DNA from: Archaeoglobaceae archaeon
GTDB taxonomy: Archaea > Halobacteriota > Archaeoglobi > Archaeoglobales > JdFR-42
Length of the DNA stretch: 11,056 nucleotides
Assembly: GCA_015523685.1 (NCBI GenBank)
Contig: WAJW01000056.1
Location: forward strand, 1 to 11,056
Direction: 5' to 3'
In this document: positions 1 to 6,486 of the stretch, piece by piece
How the letters are laid out: each line of letters begins with the position of its first letter
How positions within the stretch are numbered: the stretch's first letter is position 1
The notes under the pieces: generated by a model
Told to the model about the DNA's origin: nothing
Databases searched by the model: none
What the model saw: only the letters and a program-made list of their open reading frames with translations
Translations under genes and position numbers: made by a program

Positions 1-150
1 GGTGCAACAGGGTATAAACTGTTCGATAAGAATGGTGATCCCGCCTACTTCCAGTACGAGATATGGAAGGTGGTAAAAACAGACAAAGGGCCGGAATACA
101 GAACCATAGGCTCGTGGACTCCAGCAGAAGGACTCAGGATTTCTGAATAG
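1..150 (+). CDS. C-terminal end of an ABC transporter substrate-binding protein (LivK/LivJ-like), partial
   Basis: The frame is open from the first base to a TAG at 148-150 and gives a 49-residue tail. It contains a segment reading FDKNGDP..YFQYEIWKVVK and, near the end, GSWTPAEGL. Periplasmic branched-chain amino acid binding proteins typically end this way, with a GxxxFDxxGD..xYxIxxWQ-like strand close to the C-terminus and a residue pattern around 'G.W....GL'. The gene sits directly before livH on the same strand, which is the normal place for the receptor of a HAAT importer. Only the tail is visible, so the lipoprotein signal and ligand pocket cannot be judged and the substrate is unknown. 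The coding strand and stop are certain; the family is inferred from the tail plus neighbours. Confidence 0.75.
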   Translation, partial: GATGYKLFDKNGDPAYFQYEIWKVVKTDKGPEYRTIGSWTPAEGLRISE

Positions 151-162
151 TTCTGCATAAAA

Positions 163-181
163 ACCAAAAAAATTTATATAT
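163..181 (+). promoter_or_regulatory. BRE/TATA promoter of livH
   Basis: A purine-rich BRE-like stretch (CCAAAAAAA) leads into TTTATATA at 173-180, a near-consensus archaeal TATA box. Its centre is about 28 bases before the ATG at 204, so transcription should start on or next to the start codon, giving a leaderless mRNA. There is no Shine-Dalgarno before livH, which fits. The importer genes can therefore be transcribed independently of the upstream binding-protein gene. Confidence 0.7.
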
Positions 182-187
182 TTTTTT
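180..187 (+). terminator. T-run downstream of the binding-protein gene
   Basis: Seven consecutive T residues (181-187) lie 30 bases after the binding-protein stop. Archaeal RNA polymerase commonly terminates at such oligo-T runs without a hairpin. The run lies between the livH TATA box and its expected start site, so it would be read only by transcripts arriving from upstream. Confidence 0.4.
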
Positions 188-203
188 CTGCTCTCACTCC
201 TTG

Positions 204-1130
204 ATGCCAGAAATAAATATTCTTCAGATTTTATTCAACAGCATTGTCACAGGAAGCCTCTACATTCTCGTAGCTCTCGGACTCACGATGACATACACCC
301 TCACCAAGTTCCCCAATTTCGCCCATGCAGAGTTCATAACCATAGGAGCCTACATTGTGTATGCAGTTACAGAACAGCTCGGCCTGGGCATAATTCCGGG
401 AATCCTGATGGCCTTCATAGTTTCAGGATTTGTTGGGGTGGGAAGTTTTCTTCTGGTCTATCGACCTCTTGAAAGAAGGAAATCAACCATGGTCCAGCTA
501 ATGGTCTCTTCCATAGGAGTGGGCATTGTTATCAGATATCTGATACAGCAGATCTGGGGAGGACAGGATCTGAGATTCAAGACCCTTGAGTTCTCCGCAT
601 TCAATGTTGGGCCCATCAGGATGACAATGCTCTGGGTGATAATAATCGTTACGGGAATTCTTCTTGTTGTTATCATACATCTCCTCCTGACACAGACAAA
701 AATAGGCAAGGCCATGAGAGCAACCGCAGCGAATCCGGGGCTTGCGCAGTCGTGTGGTATTGATATCGATAAAATTACTGCCATTGTGTGGTTTATAGGC
801 GCAGCTCTCGCAGGTGTTGGTGGATTTTTCAAAGCTGCAGACACAAAGCTTGTTCCAGTTCTCGGGTGGAGTGTTCTCTTACCTGCATTTGCGGTCATAG
901 TTCTGGGAGGAATAGGTAGTTTCTATGGCATGATTGCCGGTGCATACATAATTGGCCTTGCAGAAAACTTCAGCATAATTCCCCTGCTATCTCTCGGCCT
1001 CTCAACGGATTATAAGACAGCGGTCGGGTTCATAGTCATCATTCTGATCCTCATCTTCTCTCCCTCCGGGCTTGCAGGGATAGACTGGGGTGGAATATTC
1101 AAACGAAAGAAGCACAGGGGTGAGTCATAA
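204..1130 (+). CDS. livH: Branched-chain amino acid ABC transporter permease LivH
   Basis: This 308-residue, very hydrophobic protein has about eight membrane segments, the usual size and makeup of LivH permeases. Family signatures are visible: an N-terminal region reading TLTKFPNFAHAEF (about residues 33-45), a cytoplasmic-loop motif MRATAANPGLAQSCGID (about 171-187, the ATPase contact of HAAT permeases) and VLGGIGSFYGMIAGA (about 233-247). A basic tail (KRKKHRG) closes the protein. It pairs with LivM to form the channel for branched-chain or other amino acids. I chose ATG 204: the frame also offers TTG at 201, but the TATA box spacing fits either, and ATG is preferred on leaderless mRNA. 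The stop overlaps the livM start by one base (TAATG), so the two are translationally coupled. The family is secure; the exact substrate is not visible. Confidence 0.93.
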   Translation: MPEINILQILFNSIVTGSLYILVALGLTMTYTLTKFPNFAHAEFITIGAYIVYAVTEQLGLGIIPGILMAFIVSGFVGVGSFLLVYRPLERRKSTMVQLMVSSIGVGIVIRYLIQQIWGGQDLRFKTLEFSAFNVGPIRMTMLWVIIIVTGILLVVIIHLLLTQTKIGKAMRATAANPGLAQSCGIDIDKITAIVWFIGAALAGVGGFFKAADTKLVPVLGWSVLLPAFAVIVLGGIGSFYGMIAGAYIIGLAENFSIIPLLSLGLSTDYKTAVGFIVIILILIFSPSGLAGIDWGGIFKRKKHRGES

Positions 1131-2023
1131 TGGCATTTCCCATTGGCTACCTTCTGGATACACTGGTGTTTGCCGGTATTTTTGGTATTCTTTCTTTAAG
1201 CCTGAACATCGAATTCGGGCATACCGGCCTGCCCAATTTCGGGAAGGTTGCATTCTTCATGATAGGTGCCTACACCTCTGCACTGATAACCCTCTCCGGG
1301 AAACCATTTATTGCAGGAATAACTGGAGCGATGATTGTCTCGGGCATATGTGGGGTTCTAATATCCCTTCCTGCCATAAGATTGAGGGAGGATTACCTGG
1401 CCATAACCACACTGGCCTTCGGGGAGATTCTCAGGCTGATTCTGAAAAACGAGGAGTGGATTGCCGGTGGTGTTCTTGGACTCAAAGGTATACCGGAGGC
1501 ACTCTCACTGAAAGGGGTTCAGGCAACACTCTACGGGCACGTTGTTGTTGTCTATATCTCACTTGCTATCTTCTTTATTTTTCTGAGATTTCTCGAAAAA
1601 TCACCTTACGGACGGCTTTTAAAAGCGATAAGGGAGGATGAACTTGCTGCACAGTCCTTCGGAAAAAACACGGTATTTTACAAGGCCCAGTCATTTGCCA
1701 TAGGGAGTGCAGTTGCAGGAGCTGCTGGCAGTCTGTATGCCCAGTATCTCTCCTATATAGGGCCTGACCTCTTCATGCCCATTGTCACCTTCACGGTGTG
1801 GGCGATGCTTATAATAGGAGGCATAGGGAACTATAAAGGTGCAATACTCGGATCATTTATATACATAGGATTTGAGAGGGGAGCCAGAATTATGAAAGAC
1901 TACCTTCACCTTCCGGTTGACCCGAACAACCTGATGTTCATCATATTCGGGCTTCTCCTGATCGTGGTTCTGTTGTTCAGGCCAGAAGGGGTATTGAAGG
2001 AGGAAAAGGTGAAACTTCTGTAG
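1130..2023 (+). CDS. livM: Branched-chain amino acid ABC transporter permease LivM
   Basis: This 297-residue polytopic membrane protein carries the LivM hallmarks: LNIEFGHTGLPNFGKVAFF (about residues 25-43), RLREDYLAITTLAFGEI (about 84-100), GRLLKAIREDELAAQSFGKN (about 161-180, the loop that docks on the ATPases) and IIGGIGNYKGAILGSF (about 228-243). It is shorter than some bacterial LivM proteins, which carry extra N-terminal helices, but normal for the archaeal type. It forms the heterodimeric permease with LivH in the cytoplasmic membrane. The start shares the A of the livH stop, and livG follows after eight bases with a GGTGATC Shine-Dalgarno. Confidence 0.93.
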   Translation: MAFPIGYLLDTLVFAGIFGILSLSLNIEFGHTGLPNFGKVAFFMIGAYTSALITLSGKPFIAGITGAMIVSGICGVLISLPAIRLREDYLAITTLAFGEILRLILKNEEWIAGGVLGLKGIPEALSLKGVQATLYGHVVVVYISLAIFFIFLRFLEKSPYGRLLKAIREDELAAQSFGKNTVFYKAQSFAIGSAVAGAAGSLYAQYLSYIGPDLFMPIVTFTVWAMLIIGGIGNYKGAILGSFIYIGFERGARIMKDYLHLPVDPNNLMFIIFGLLLIVVLLFRPEGVLKEEKVKLL

Positions 2024-2031
2024 GTGATCTC

Positions 2032-2784
2032 ATGCTGAAAGTGGTTGATCTGCATAAGGACTTTGGTGGTCTGAAGGTCCTTGATGGCGTTGATCTGGAA
2101 GTGGAGAGAAATCAGGTGGTGGGACTCATCGGGCCAAATGGAAGCGGGAAAACGACCCTTTTCAATGTTATTGCCGGAGTTTATAAACCCACATCTGGAG
2201 AGGTTCTGCTGGATGGAGAGAGGGTGGATGGATTGAAGCCTGATCAGCTTTACAGGAAGGGGCTTGTCAGGACATTTCAGATTCCGAGGCCTTTCAGAAA
2301 ACTAACGGTTCTCGATAACCTCCTTCTTGCCGGGAGAGAGCAGATCGGAGAGAGGTTCCTCAATGTTTTCAGGCTGATAAAATGGAAAATGCAGGAAAAG
2401 GAACTCCTTGAAAAAGCTGAGGAGATAATGGATCTGCTCAATCTGTCTCATCTCAGTGATGAATACGCAGGCAATCTTTCTGGTGGACAGCTTAAACTCC
2501 TTGAGCTGGGAAGGGCGTTGATGAGTGATCCGAAAATAATGCTCCTTGACGAACCCGCAGGAGGCGTAAACCCCACCCTGGCAATCAGGCTATTTGGAAA
2601 GATAAGGGAACTGGCAGAGACGAGGAATCTTACCTTTTTCATAATAGAACACAGGATGGAAACCCTCATGAACTACTCCGACTACATGTTTGTCCTCTAC
2701 AGAGGAAAGATTATTGTTGAGGGTGAGCCTAAAAAGGTAATGGATGATGAAAGGGTTATAGAGGTATATCTGGGGGAACTCTGA
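2032..2784 (+). CDS. livG: Branched-chain amino acid ABC transporter ATP-binding protein LivG
   Basis: This is a 250-residue ABC ATPase. It has Walker A GPNGSGKT (residues 34-41), a Q-loop Gln at 83 within RTFQIPRPF (LivG-type), signature LSGGQ (149-153), Walker B IMLLDEP (169-175) followed by the LivG-specific PAGGVNP (about 175-181), and an H-loop His in IEHRM (207). All catalytic elements are intact. It hydrolyses ATP as a heterodimer with LivF to drive import through LivH/LivM. The start has a good Shine-Dalgarno (GGTGATC) a few bases upstream, and the stop overlaps the livF ATG by one base (TGATG), indicating translational coupling. Confidence 0.95.
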   Translation: MLKVVDLHKDFGGLKVLDGVDLEVERNQVVGLIGPNGSGKTTLFNVIAGVYKPTSGEVLLDGERVDGLKPDQLYRKGLVRTFQIPRPFRKLTVLDNLLLAGREQIGERFLNVFRLIKWKMQEKELLEKAEEIMDLLNLSHLSDEYAGNLSGGQLKLLELGRALMSDPKIMLLDEPAGGVNPTLAIRLFGKIRELAETRNLTFFIIEHRMETLMNYSDYMFVLYRGKIIVEGEPKKVMDDERVIEVYLGEL

Positions 2785-3488
2785 TGCTTGAGGCAAAAAA
2801 CGTGAGTGCGGGATATGGAAGCAGTGTTGTGGTGGACAGTGCTACAGTTGAGGCCAGAGAAGGAGATGTTGTTACGATAGTGGGGCCAAACGGAAGCGGG
2901 AAGTCCACCCTACTCAAATCAATCGTGGGGCAGGCGAGGGTATTTTCAGGAGAGATAATCTACAACGGAGAGGACATAACAAACCTCAGGACGGATCAGA
3001 TTGTCAGGAAAGGGATCGGATATGTACCTCAGGTTGAAAACGTTTTTGTGAACCTGACGGTGAAGGAGAACCTTGAGATGGGGGGATACATGATTGATGA
3101 GGGACTCGAAGAGACCATGAATGAAGTTTTATCCCTTTTCCCCGAATTGACCAGGCACATGAACAGAAAGGTCTCCGTTCTGAGCGGTGGCGAGAGGCAG
3201 ATGCTTGCCATAGCAAGATCACTCATGGCAAGACCCAGGATGCTCATAGTTGATGAGCCCACCGCAAATCTTGCACCCAAGCTGGTTCACAAGGTTCTTG
3301 CAAAAATCAGGGAGCTTGCTGAAGCCGGATACTCTGTACTGATGGTGGAACAGAATGCCAAAAAAGCCCTCGACATTTCAGATTACTGCTACATTCTCGC
3401 ATCTGGAAAGCTCGTTTTTGAGGGCAGGCCAAAGGAAGTTCTCGCTCATGAGGAGTTTGGAAAGATCTATCTGGGGCTCCGTACATGA
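2784..3488 (+). CDS. livF: Branched-chain amino acid ABC transporter ATP-binding protein LivF
   Basis: This 234-residue ABC ATPase matches the usual LivF length. Walker A is GPNGSGKST (34-42), the Q-loop Gln is at 83 (YVPQVENVF), the signature is LSGGE (133-137) and Walker B is MLIVDEP (153-159). In LivF proteins the switch region reads VEQNA rather than carrying a canonical His, and exactly that is seen at 188-192. The segment after Walker B reads TANLAPKLV, a small departure from the common 'SLGLAP' pattern. It partners LivG. Its last codons overlap the next gene by 4 bases (ATGA), so the SpoIIM-like gene belongs to the same transcript. Confidence 0.95.
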   Translation: MLEAKNVSAGYGSSVVVDSATVEAREGDVVTIVGPNGSGKSTLLKSIVGQARVFSGEIIYNGEDITNLRTDQIVRKGIGYVPQVENVFVNLTVKENLEMGGYMIDEGLEETMNEVLSLFPELTRHMNRKVSVLSGGERQMLAIARSLMARPRMLIVDEPTANLAPKLVHKVLAKIRELAEAGYSVLMVEQNAKKALDISDYCYILASGKLVFEGRPKEVLAHEEFGKIYLGLRT

Positions 3489-4042
3489 AGGGTGAGCTCA
3501 GGCCTGCTGACCTTCGATCAGAATTTTCTGGACTTCTGGCCATCTTCTTTATTTTCAGCATTTTCGGATACTATTATGGAATGACCCACCCGGAAATCTA
3601 CAGAGAGCTCATTTCCGTTTTGAAGCAGATTCTTTCAGTGCAATTCATTCCATATGGTTTCAAAATTTTCGCTCTCGTTGTGGTGAACAATCTCCTGAAA
3701 ACATTCCTCAGTGTCATCCTTGGATACACAATAATATACCCCTTTATGTTCGCCTCATTCAATGGATTCATTCTGGGATTATTCATCGAGGGTGCGGGAA
3801 GGGAATCAGGAGCGGTTTCTGCCATCATATCCATTCTCCCCCATGGGGTCATAGAGATCCCGGCGGCAATATTCTCTGCTTCGATAGGATTGAAACTGGG
3901 TATGGACTACTTCAGAGGGAGAAAGCTAAGTCTATCCGCGGGACTCACAACCTACAGAAAGAGAGTTATACCTCTCATTCTCCTCGCAGCTTTCATAGAA
4001 TCATTTATAACCCCGATTGTGGCCTCCATTGTTTCTCCCTGA
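3485..4042 (+). CDS. Stage II sporulation protein M-like (SpoIIM/DUF95) integral membrane protein
   Basis: This 185-residue membrane protein has a short basic/acidic N-terminus, then hydrophobic segments at about 17-33, 58-82, 85-101, 109-135 and 160-182. It shows the conserved DUF95/SpoIIM landmarks: a VVNNLLKTFLSVILG region (about 66-80), an NG in SFNGFILGLF (91-100), a strongly conserved LPHGVIEIPA (118-127) and a C-terminal AAFIESFITP (about 168-177). In sporulating bacteria SpoIIM joins the peptidoglycan-remodelling complex, but archaea do not sporulate and the archaeal role is unknown. The start codon overlaps the livF stop (ATGA), coupling it to the amino-acid importer, so an accessory role in membrane transport or an unrelated passenger role are both possible. 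The family call is good; the function is not known. Confidence 0.85.
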   Translation: MKGELRPADLRSEFSGLLAIFFIFSIFGYYYGMTHPEIYRELISVLKQILSVQFIPYGFKIFALVVVNNLLKTFLSVILGYTIIYPFMFASFNGFILGLFIEGAGRESGAVSAIISILPHGVIEIPAAIFSASIGLKLGMDYFRGRKLSLSAGLTTYRKRVIPLILLAAFIESFITPIVASIVSP

Positions 4043-4055
4043 TTTCATCTAATCA

Positions 4056-4087
4056 CCTTCAGGGAAACCCTTTCCTTCAGGGAGGGG
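4056..4087 (+). repeat. Left-end hairpin with a 10-bp direct repeat
   Basis: CCCTTTCC (4068-4075) pairs with GGGAGGGG (4080-4087) across a TTCA loop, allowing two G-T wobbles. The sequence CCTTCAGGGA occurs twice, at 4056-4065 and 4074-4083, so the 5' flank could substitute for part of the stem. A subterminal imperfect palindrome is expected at the left end of IS200/IS605 elements. The sequence also resembles known tnpB right ends, so it could instead be a leftover from an older copy. Confidence 0.5.
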
Positions 4088-4097
4088 AGGAATTGAA

Positions 4098-4110
4098 GAG
4101 GAATTTAAAT
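4098..4110 (+). promoter_or_regulatory. TATA promoter of the tnpB relic
   Basis: GAGGAATTTAAAT contains a TATA box (TTTAAAT, 4104-4110) centred about 25 bases before the ATG at 4132, with a purine-rich BRE-like lead. The spacing implies a leaderless tnpB message. The promoter looks intact although the gene is not. Confidence 0.5.
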
Positions 4111-4131
4111 GCGCTATAAACAACCCAAGTA

Positions 4132-5293
4132 ATGGTGAGACTTAGAAAGACTGCATTGCTTAATTGTTTACCTCTCACTACCAAGAAACAACAGATTCTA
4201 AATAGTTCCTTGCTGAACACCTCAGCGTACTTAACGAGACTCTACAATATCTTCCAAATGCCAAATCTTCCACCGAACCACACCATCAAACATACTCTAA
4301 CATGCGGAAAACCTCTTTTTTGCTGTCTGATGTTGTTCATGAAGCCCGTAAGGATTTGTGGGCTGAACGTGGGAAACCTAAAAACGTGTTTAAGAGATGT
4401 TCGACAGGGTTCAGCAGGAGATTGTTTAAGTTCTTTGAAACCAAACGGAGAACTCCATGCTTTAAAATTACTCTCGCAAAAGCTTTGTGCTTCCTGTAAG
4501 CGTGATGGAGGTTACAAAAGATTTGAGAAGTTTCTTGAAGATGGGTGGGAGATCAAGTCCATCTCCCTGCTTGATGGCAAAATAGCTGTAAGTATCCAGA
4601 ACCTGATAACAGTAGTAAATACATTATTGGAGTTGATACAGGCTCTTCCACTCTCGCTACTGTGACCTTTCCTGATTCCCAAAGTGATAAAGTGATTAAA
4701 CAGCTTTATTTTGGGAGGATGTTGCTCAAAAGCAAAGAAAATACGAAGAGAGAAGAAACAAGCTTCAAAGTTATGCTGATAAGGGCTCTGAGAAGGCCAA
4801 GAAATATCTTAGAAGGCTCAAACGAAAGCAGAGAAATTTTGTTAAGACAAGGAGTGGACAGTCAGCAAAGGAGATGGTGAATCCTGTCCTCAGGTGTGAT
4901 GCCTCTGTTGCAATTGAGAAACTCTCGATCAGGGGTAAAAACACAAATTTACCAAAAGAATCAATAGAAAGATCAACAGAATTCCCTATGCTCAATTTAG
5001 AGATTTTCTCAGGAGCAATTGTCCTAAGTATGGTTCCACTTCAGGAAATTGCTGCTTACAACACTTCAAAGTGGCCTGAGTGCACTCAATAAAGACACTC
5101 CTCAAACTACGCTCTGTATAAATGCAAGTGCTGTTTTATTGTAAACATCGATAGAAAATCCTCTCCGGCTATCGCTATTAAATCGGCTCTGGTGCGGGAG
5201 CTTCAAGATCTCACCAAACCCTCTCTCAATTCCCGGCTTACCAGAGCTGGAGTCCCTGTAAACGGGCTCTTCCGTCCAGATGATGGGGTTTAA
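4132..5293 (+). pseudogene. tnpB: tnpB (IS605 OrfB-type RNA-guided nuclease) pseudogene
   Basis: Joining the three forward frames rebuilds one TnpB-like protein of about 380 residues. The pieces are: N-terminus MVRLRKTALLNCLPLTTKKQ (4132 on); LAEHLSVLNETLQYLPNAK..., ending near AWAERGKPKN-type sequence (about 4209-4490); RDGGYKRFEKFLEDGWEIKS (about 4500-4590); IIGVDTGSSTLATVT (about 4623-4666); DVAQKQRKYEERRNKLQ... to AIEKLSIRGKN (4718-4960); NRKINRIPYAQFRDFL (4963 on); and a zinc-finger tail from 5030. The frame changes fall near 4207, 4490, 4595, 4716, 4963 and 5028, plus an in-frame TAA at 5090-5092. RuvC acidic codons survive: Asp 4635-4637, Glu 4916-4918 and Asp 5150-5152. Remnant Cys codons of the zinc finger are at 5081 and 5123-5134. 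The neighbouring genes are uninterrupted, so this is genuine decay rather than poor sequence. No functional TnpB can be made from it. Confidence 0.85.
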
Positions 5294-5330
5294 GTGGTGC
5301 TGTGCATCACACTCAACCTCTGGCGGAAAG

Positions 5331-5350
5331 CTCCGTTCTTTAGAGCGGAG
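5331..5350 (+). repeat. Right-end hairpin of the IS605-type element (putative reRNA/omega RNA 3' end)
   Basis: CTCCGTTC (5331-5338) pairs with GAGCGGAG (5343-5350) around a TTTA loop, an 8-bp stem with one G-T pair. It lies 37 bases after the last tnpB codon and 3-4 bases before TTTAC. That arrangement is typical of tnpB right ends, where the hairpin serves both for transposition and as the 3' scaffold of the guide RNA made from the tnpB 3' region. Whether any RNA is still made is not visible. Confidence 0.65.
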
Positions 5351-5354
5351 TAGT

Positions 5355-6380
5355 TTACACGATATTCCAGTAACTCTTAAAATGCTCTATGTATTCCCTG
5401 ACTCTGGACTCAAGGGGTTTCTTCTCTGCAGGAGTTTCTCTCTCAACGGCATCTTGTCCATTCATTCCCACCACAGTGTTGATAAAACATTTGGGAATTA
5501 TCTCCGTGTCGTATCCCCCTTCAAGAACTGCTGAAAGACCCGAACCAGTGCTTTCTGCACATTCATGCAGTTTCCGGGCCATCATGTTGTATGCCTCAAC
5601 AGAAAGGGCTATCCCGCTCAGAGGATCATCCATATGGGCATCAAAACCGCTCGATATCAGAATCAAATCGGGCCTGAATTCATGAAGAACAGGGATTACA
5701 ATATGGTCAAACAGGAGAGAGTATGTGCCATCTCCAGCCCCTGAGGGCAGTGGAAGGTTGATGGTATACCCCTCCCCCTCACCCATGCCCACCTCTTCCA
5801 GTTTCCCTGTACCGGGATAATGAGGGCTCTGATGTATGGAGACGAAGAGAACATCACTTCTGTCGTAAAATGCATTCTGGGTGCCATTCCCGTGATGGAC
5901 ATCCCAGTCCACAATTGCCACTCTTCTGCAGTAGTTTTCAAGAGCGTATTCAGCAGAAATAGCCACGTTGTTAAAAATGCAGAATCCCATGCCCCTATCA
6001 CGCTCTGCATGATGTCCTGGAGGCCTCAAAAGGCCAAAAGATGCTGATCCATCTGAACATGTGACATCAACACATCTCACAGCACCACCCACGGCAAGGA
6101 GAGCAACATCAAAGGACTTTTCAGACACCGGAGTGTCCAGATCAAGATAGCCTCCACCCCCGTCACAGATGGCCTTAACTCTGGAAACATATTCTTCATC
6201 GTGAATCCTGTAAACCAGCTCCAGATCCGCTCTATCAGGTCTTGTAAATTTCAGATATTCTCCGAAACCACCTTTCTCCACGTATTTTAGGATGCTCACC
6301 AACCGTTCCCTGTTTTCAGGATGCACTCCCGTATCATGCTCGAGATAAGCAGGATGATAGACTATCCTCATATCGGCCAT
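5355..6380 (-). CDS. Class II histone deacetylase-like amidohydrolase (AcuC/acetylpolyamine amidohydrolase family)
   Basis: This 341-residue protein has the full arginase/deacetylase fold signature of zinc-dependent deacylases. Visible elements are HPENRERL (20-27), LLRPPGHHA (117-125, catalytic His pair 123/124), GFCIFNNVAISAEYAL (132-147), IVDWDVHHGNGT (156-167, zinc ligands Asp160 and His162), SSGFDAH (243-249, zinc ligand Asp247) and LEGGYD (286-291, transition-state Tyr290). The active site is therefore complete. Family members remove acetyl or other acyl groups from lysine side chains or polyamines; in archaea, acetylated Alba or metabolic enzymes are candidate substrates, which is inference. 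ATG 6380 is chosen because a TATA box is centred 25 bases upstream (leaderless); Met4 is a weaker alternative. The stop codon lies at the IS tip, but the catalytic core ends well before it. The gene is divergent from the Lrp regulator. Confidence 0.92.
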   Translation of the reverse strand: MADMRIVYHPAYLEHDTGVHPENRERLVSILKYVEKGGFGEYLKFTRPDRADLELVYRIHDEEYVSRVKAICDGGGGYLDLDTPVSEKSFDVALLAVGGAVRCVDVTCSDGSASFGLLRPPGHHAERDRGMGFCIFNNVAISAEYALENYCRRVAIVDWDVHHGNGTQNAFYDRSDVLFVSIHQSPHYPGTGKLEEVGMGEGEGYTINLPLPSGAGDGTYSLLFDHIVIPVLHEFRPDLILISSGFDAHMDDPLSGIALSVEAYNMMARKLHECAESTGSGLSAVLEGGYDTEIIPKCFINTVVGMNGQDAVERETPAEKKPLESRVREYIEHFKSYWNIV

Positions 6381-6401
6381 ATTTCATGAGTACTGTGCAG
6401 A

Positions 6402-6409
6402 TTATATAA
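6402..6409 (-). promoter_or_regulatory. TATA box of the deacetylase gene
   Basis: TTATATAA, a perfect palindrome, is centred about 25 bases from the ATG at 6380 read on the minus strand, so the transcript should be leaderless. It is flanked by the inverted repeat TTTCAT (6382-6387) and ATGAAA (6415-6420), a possible regulator site around the promoter. Confidence 0.6.
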
Positions 6410-6450
6410 GAATTATGAAAAACAATTTGATAAAACCGGACATGATATGG

Positions 6451-6463
6451 AAAAGGTAATATG
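6451..6463 (+). promoter_or_regulatory. TATA promoter of the Lrp/AsnC regulator
   Basis: AAAAGG followed by TAATAT (6457-6462) forms a moderate BRE/TATA pair centred about 27 bases before the ATG at 6487. There is no Shine-Dalgarno before the ATG, consistent with a leaderless message. It is weaker than the opposing deacetylase TATA box. Confidence 0.45.
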
Positions 6464-6486
6464 CTCAGTTATCATTAACATCGTTC

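Larger units (their letters stand above)
4056..5358 (+). mobile_element. Degenerate IS200/IS605-family element carrying only tnpB (no tnpA)
   Basis: The element fills the convergent gap between the SpoIIM-like gene and the deacetylase gene. It contains a TATA promoter, a multiply frameshifted tnpB relic (4132-5293) and a subterminal hairpin near each end (4068-4087 and 5331-5350). The hairpin loops are TTCA and TTTA, and both lie in the CTTYAG context common at right ends of tnpB elements. No serine or HUH tyrosine transposase gene is present, so it would have needed a TnpA in trans. Boundaries are estimates: the left edge is placed near the first CCTTCAGGGA copy, just after the SpoIIM-like stop, and the right edge at TTTAC (5354-5358), a plausible cleavage pentanucleotide. 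As expected for this family there are no terminal inverted repeats or target duplications. Confidence 0.75.

Noticed and set aside
201..203. TTG as livH start
   Set aside because: ATG at 204 follows immediately and fits the leaderless promoter spacing; TTG is unlikely on a leaderless message.
1090..1641. 183-codon plus-strand frame
   Set aside because: Out-of-frame reading of livM; Cys/Trp/Arg-rich composition without family features.
4132..4665. 177-codon frame as an intact novel gene
   Set aside because: Conserved TnpB segments jump between all three frames across this region; the frame is an artefact of a broken gene.
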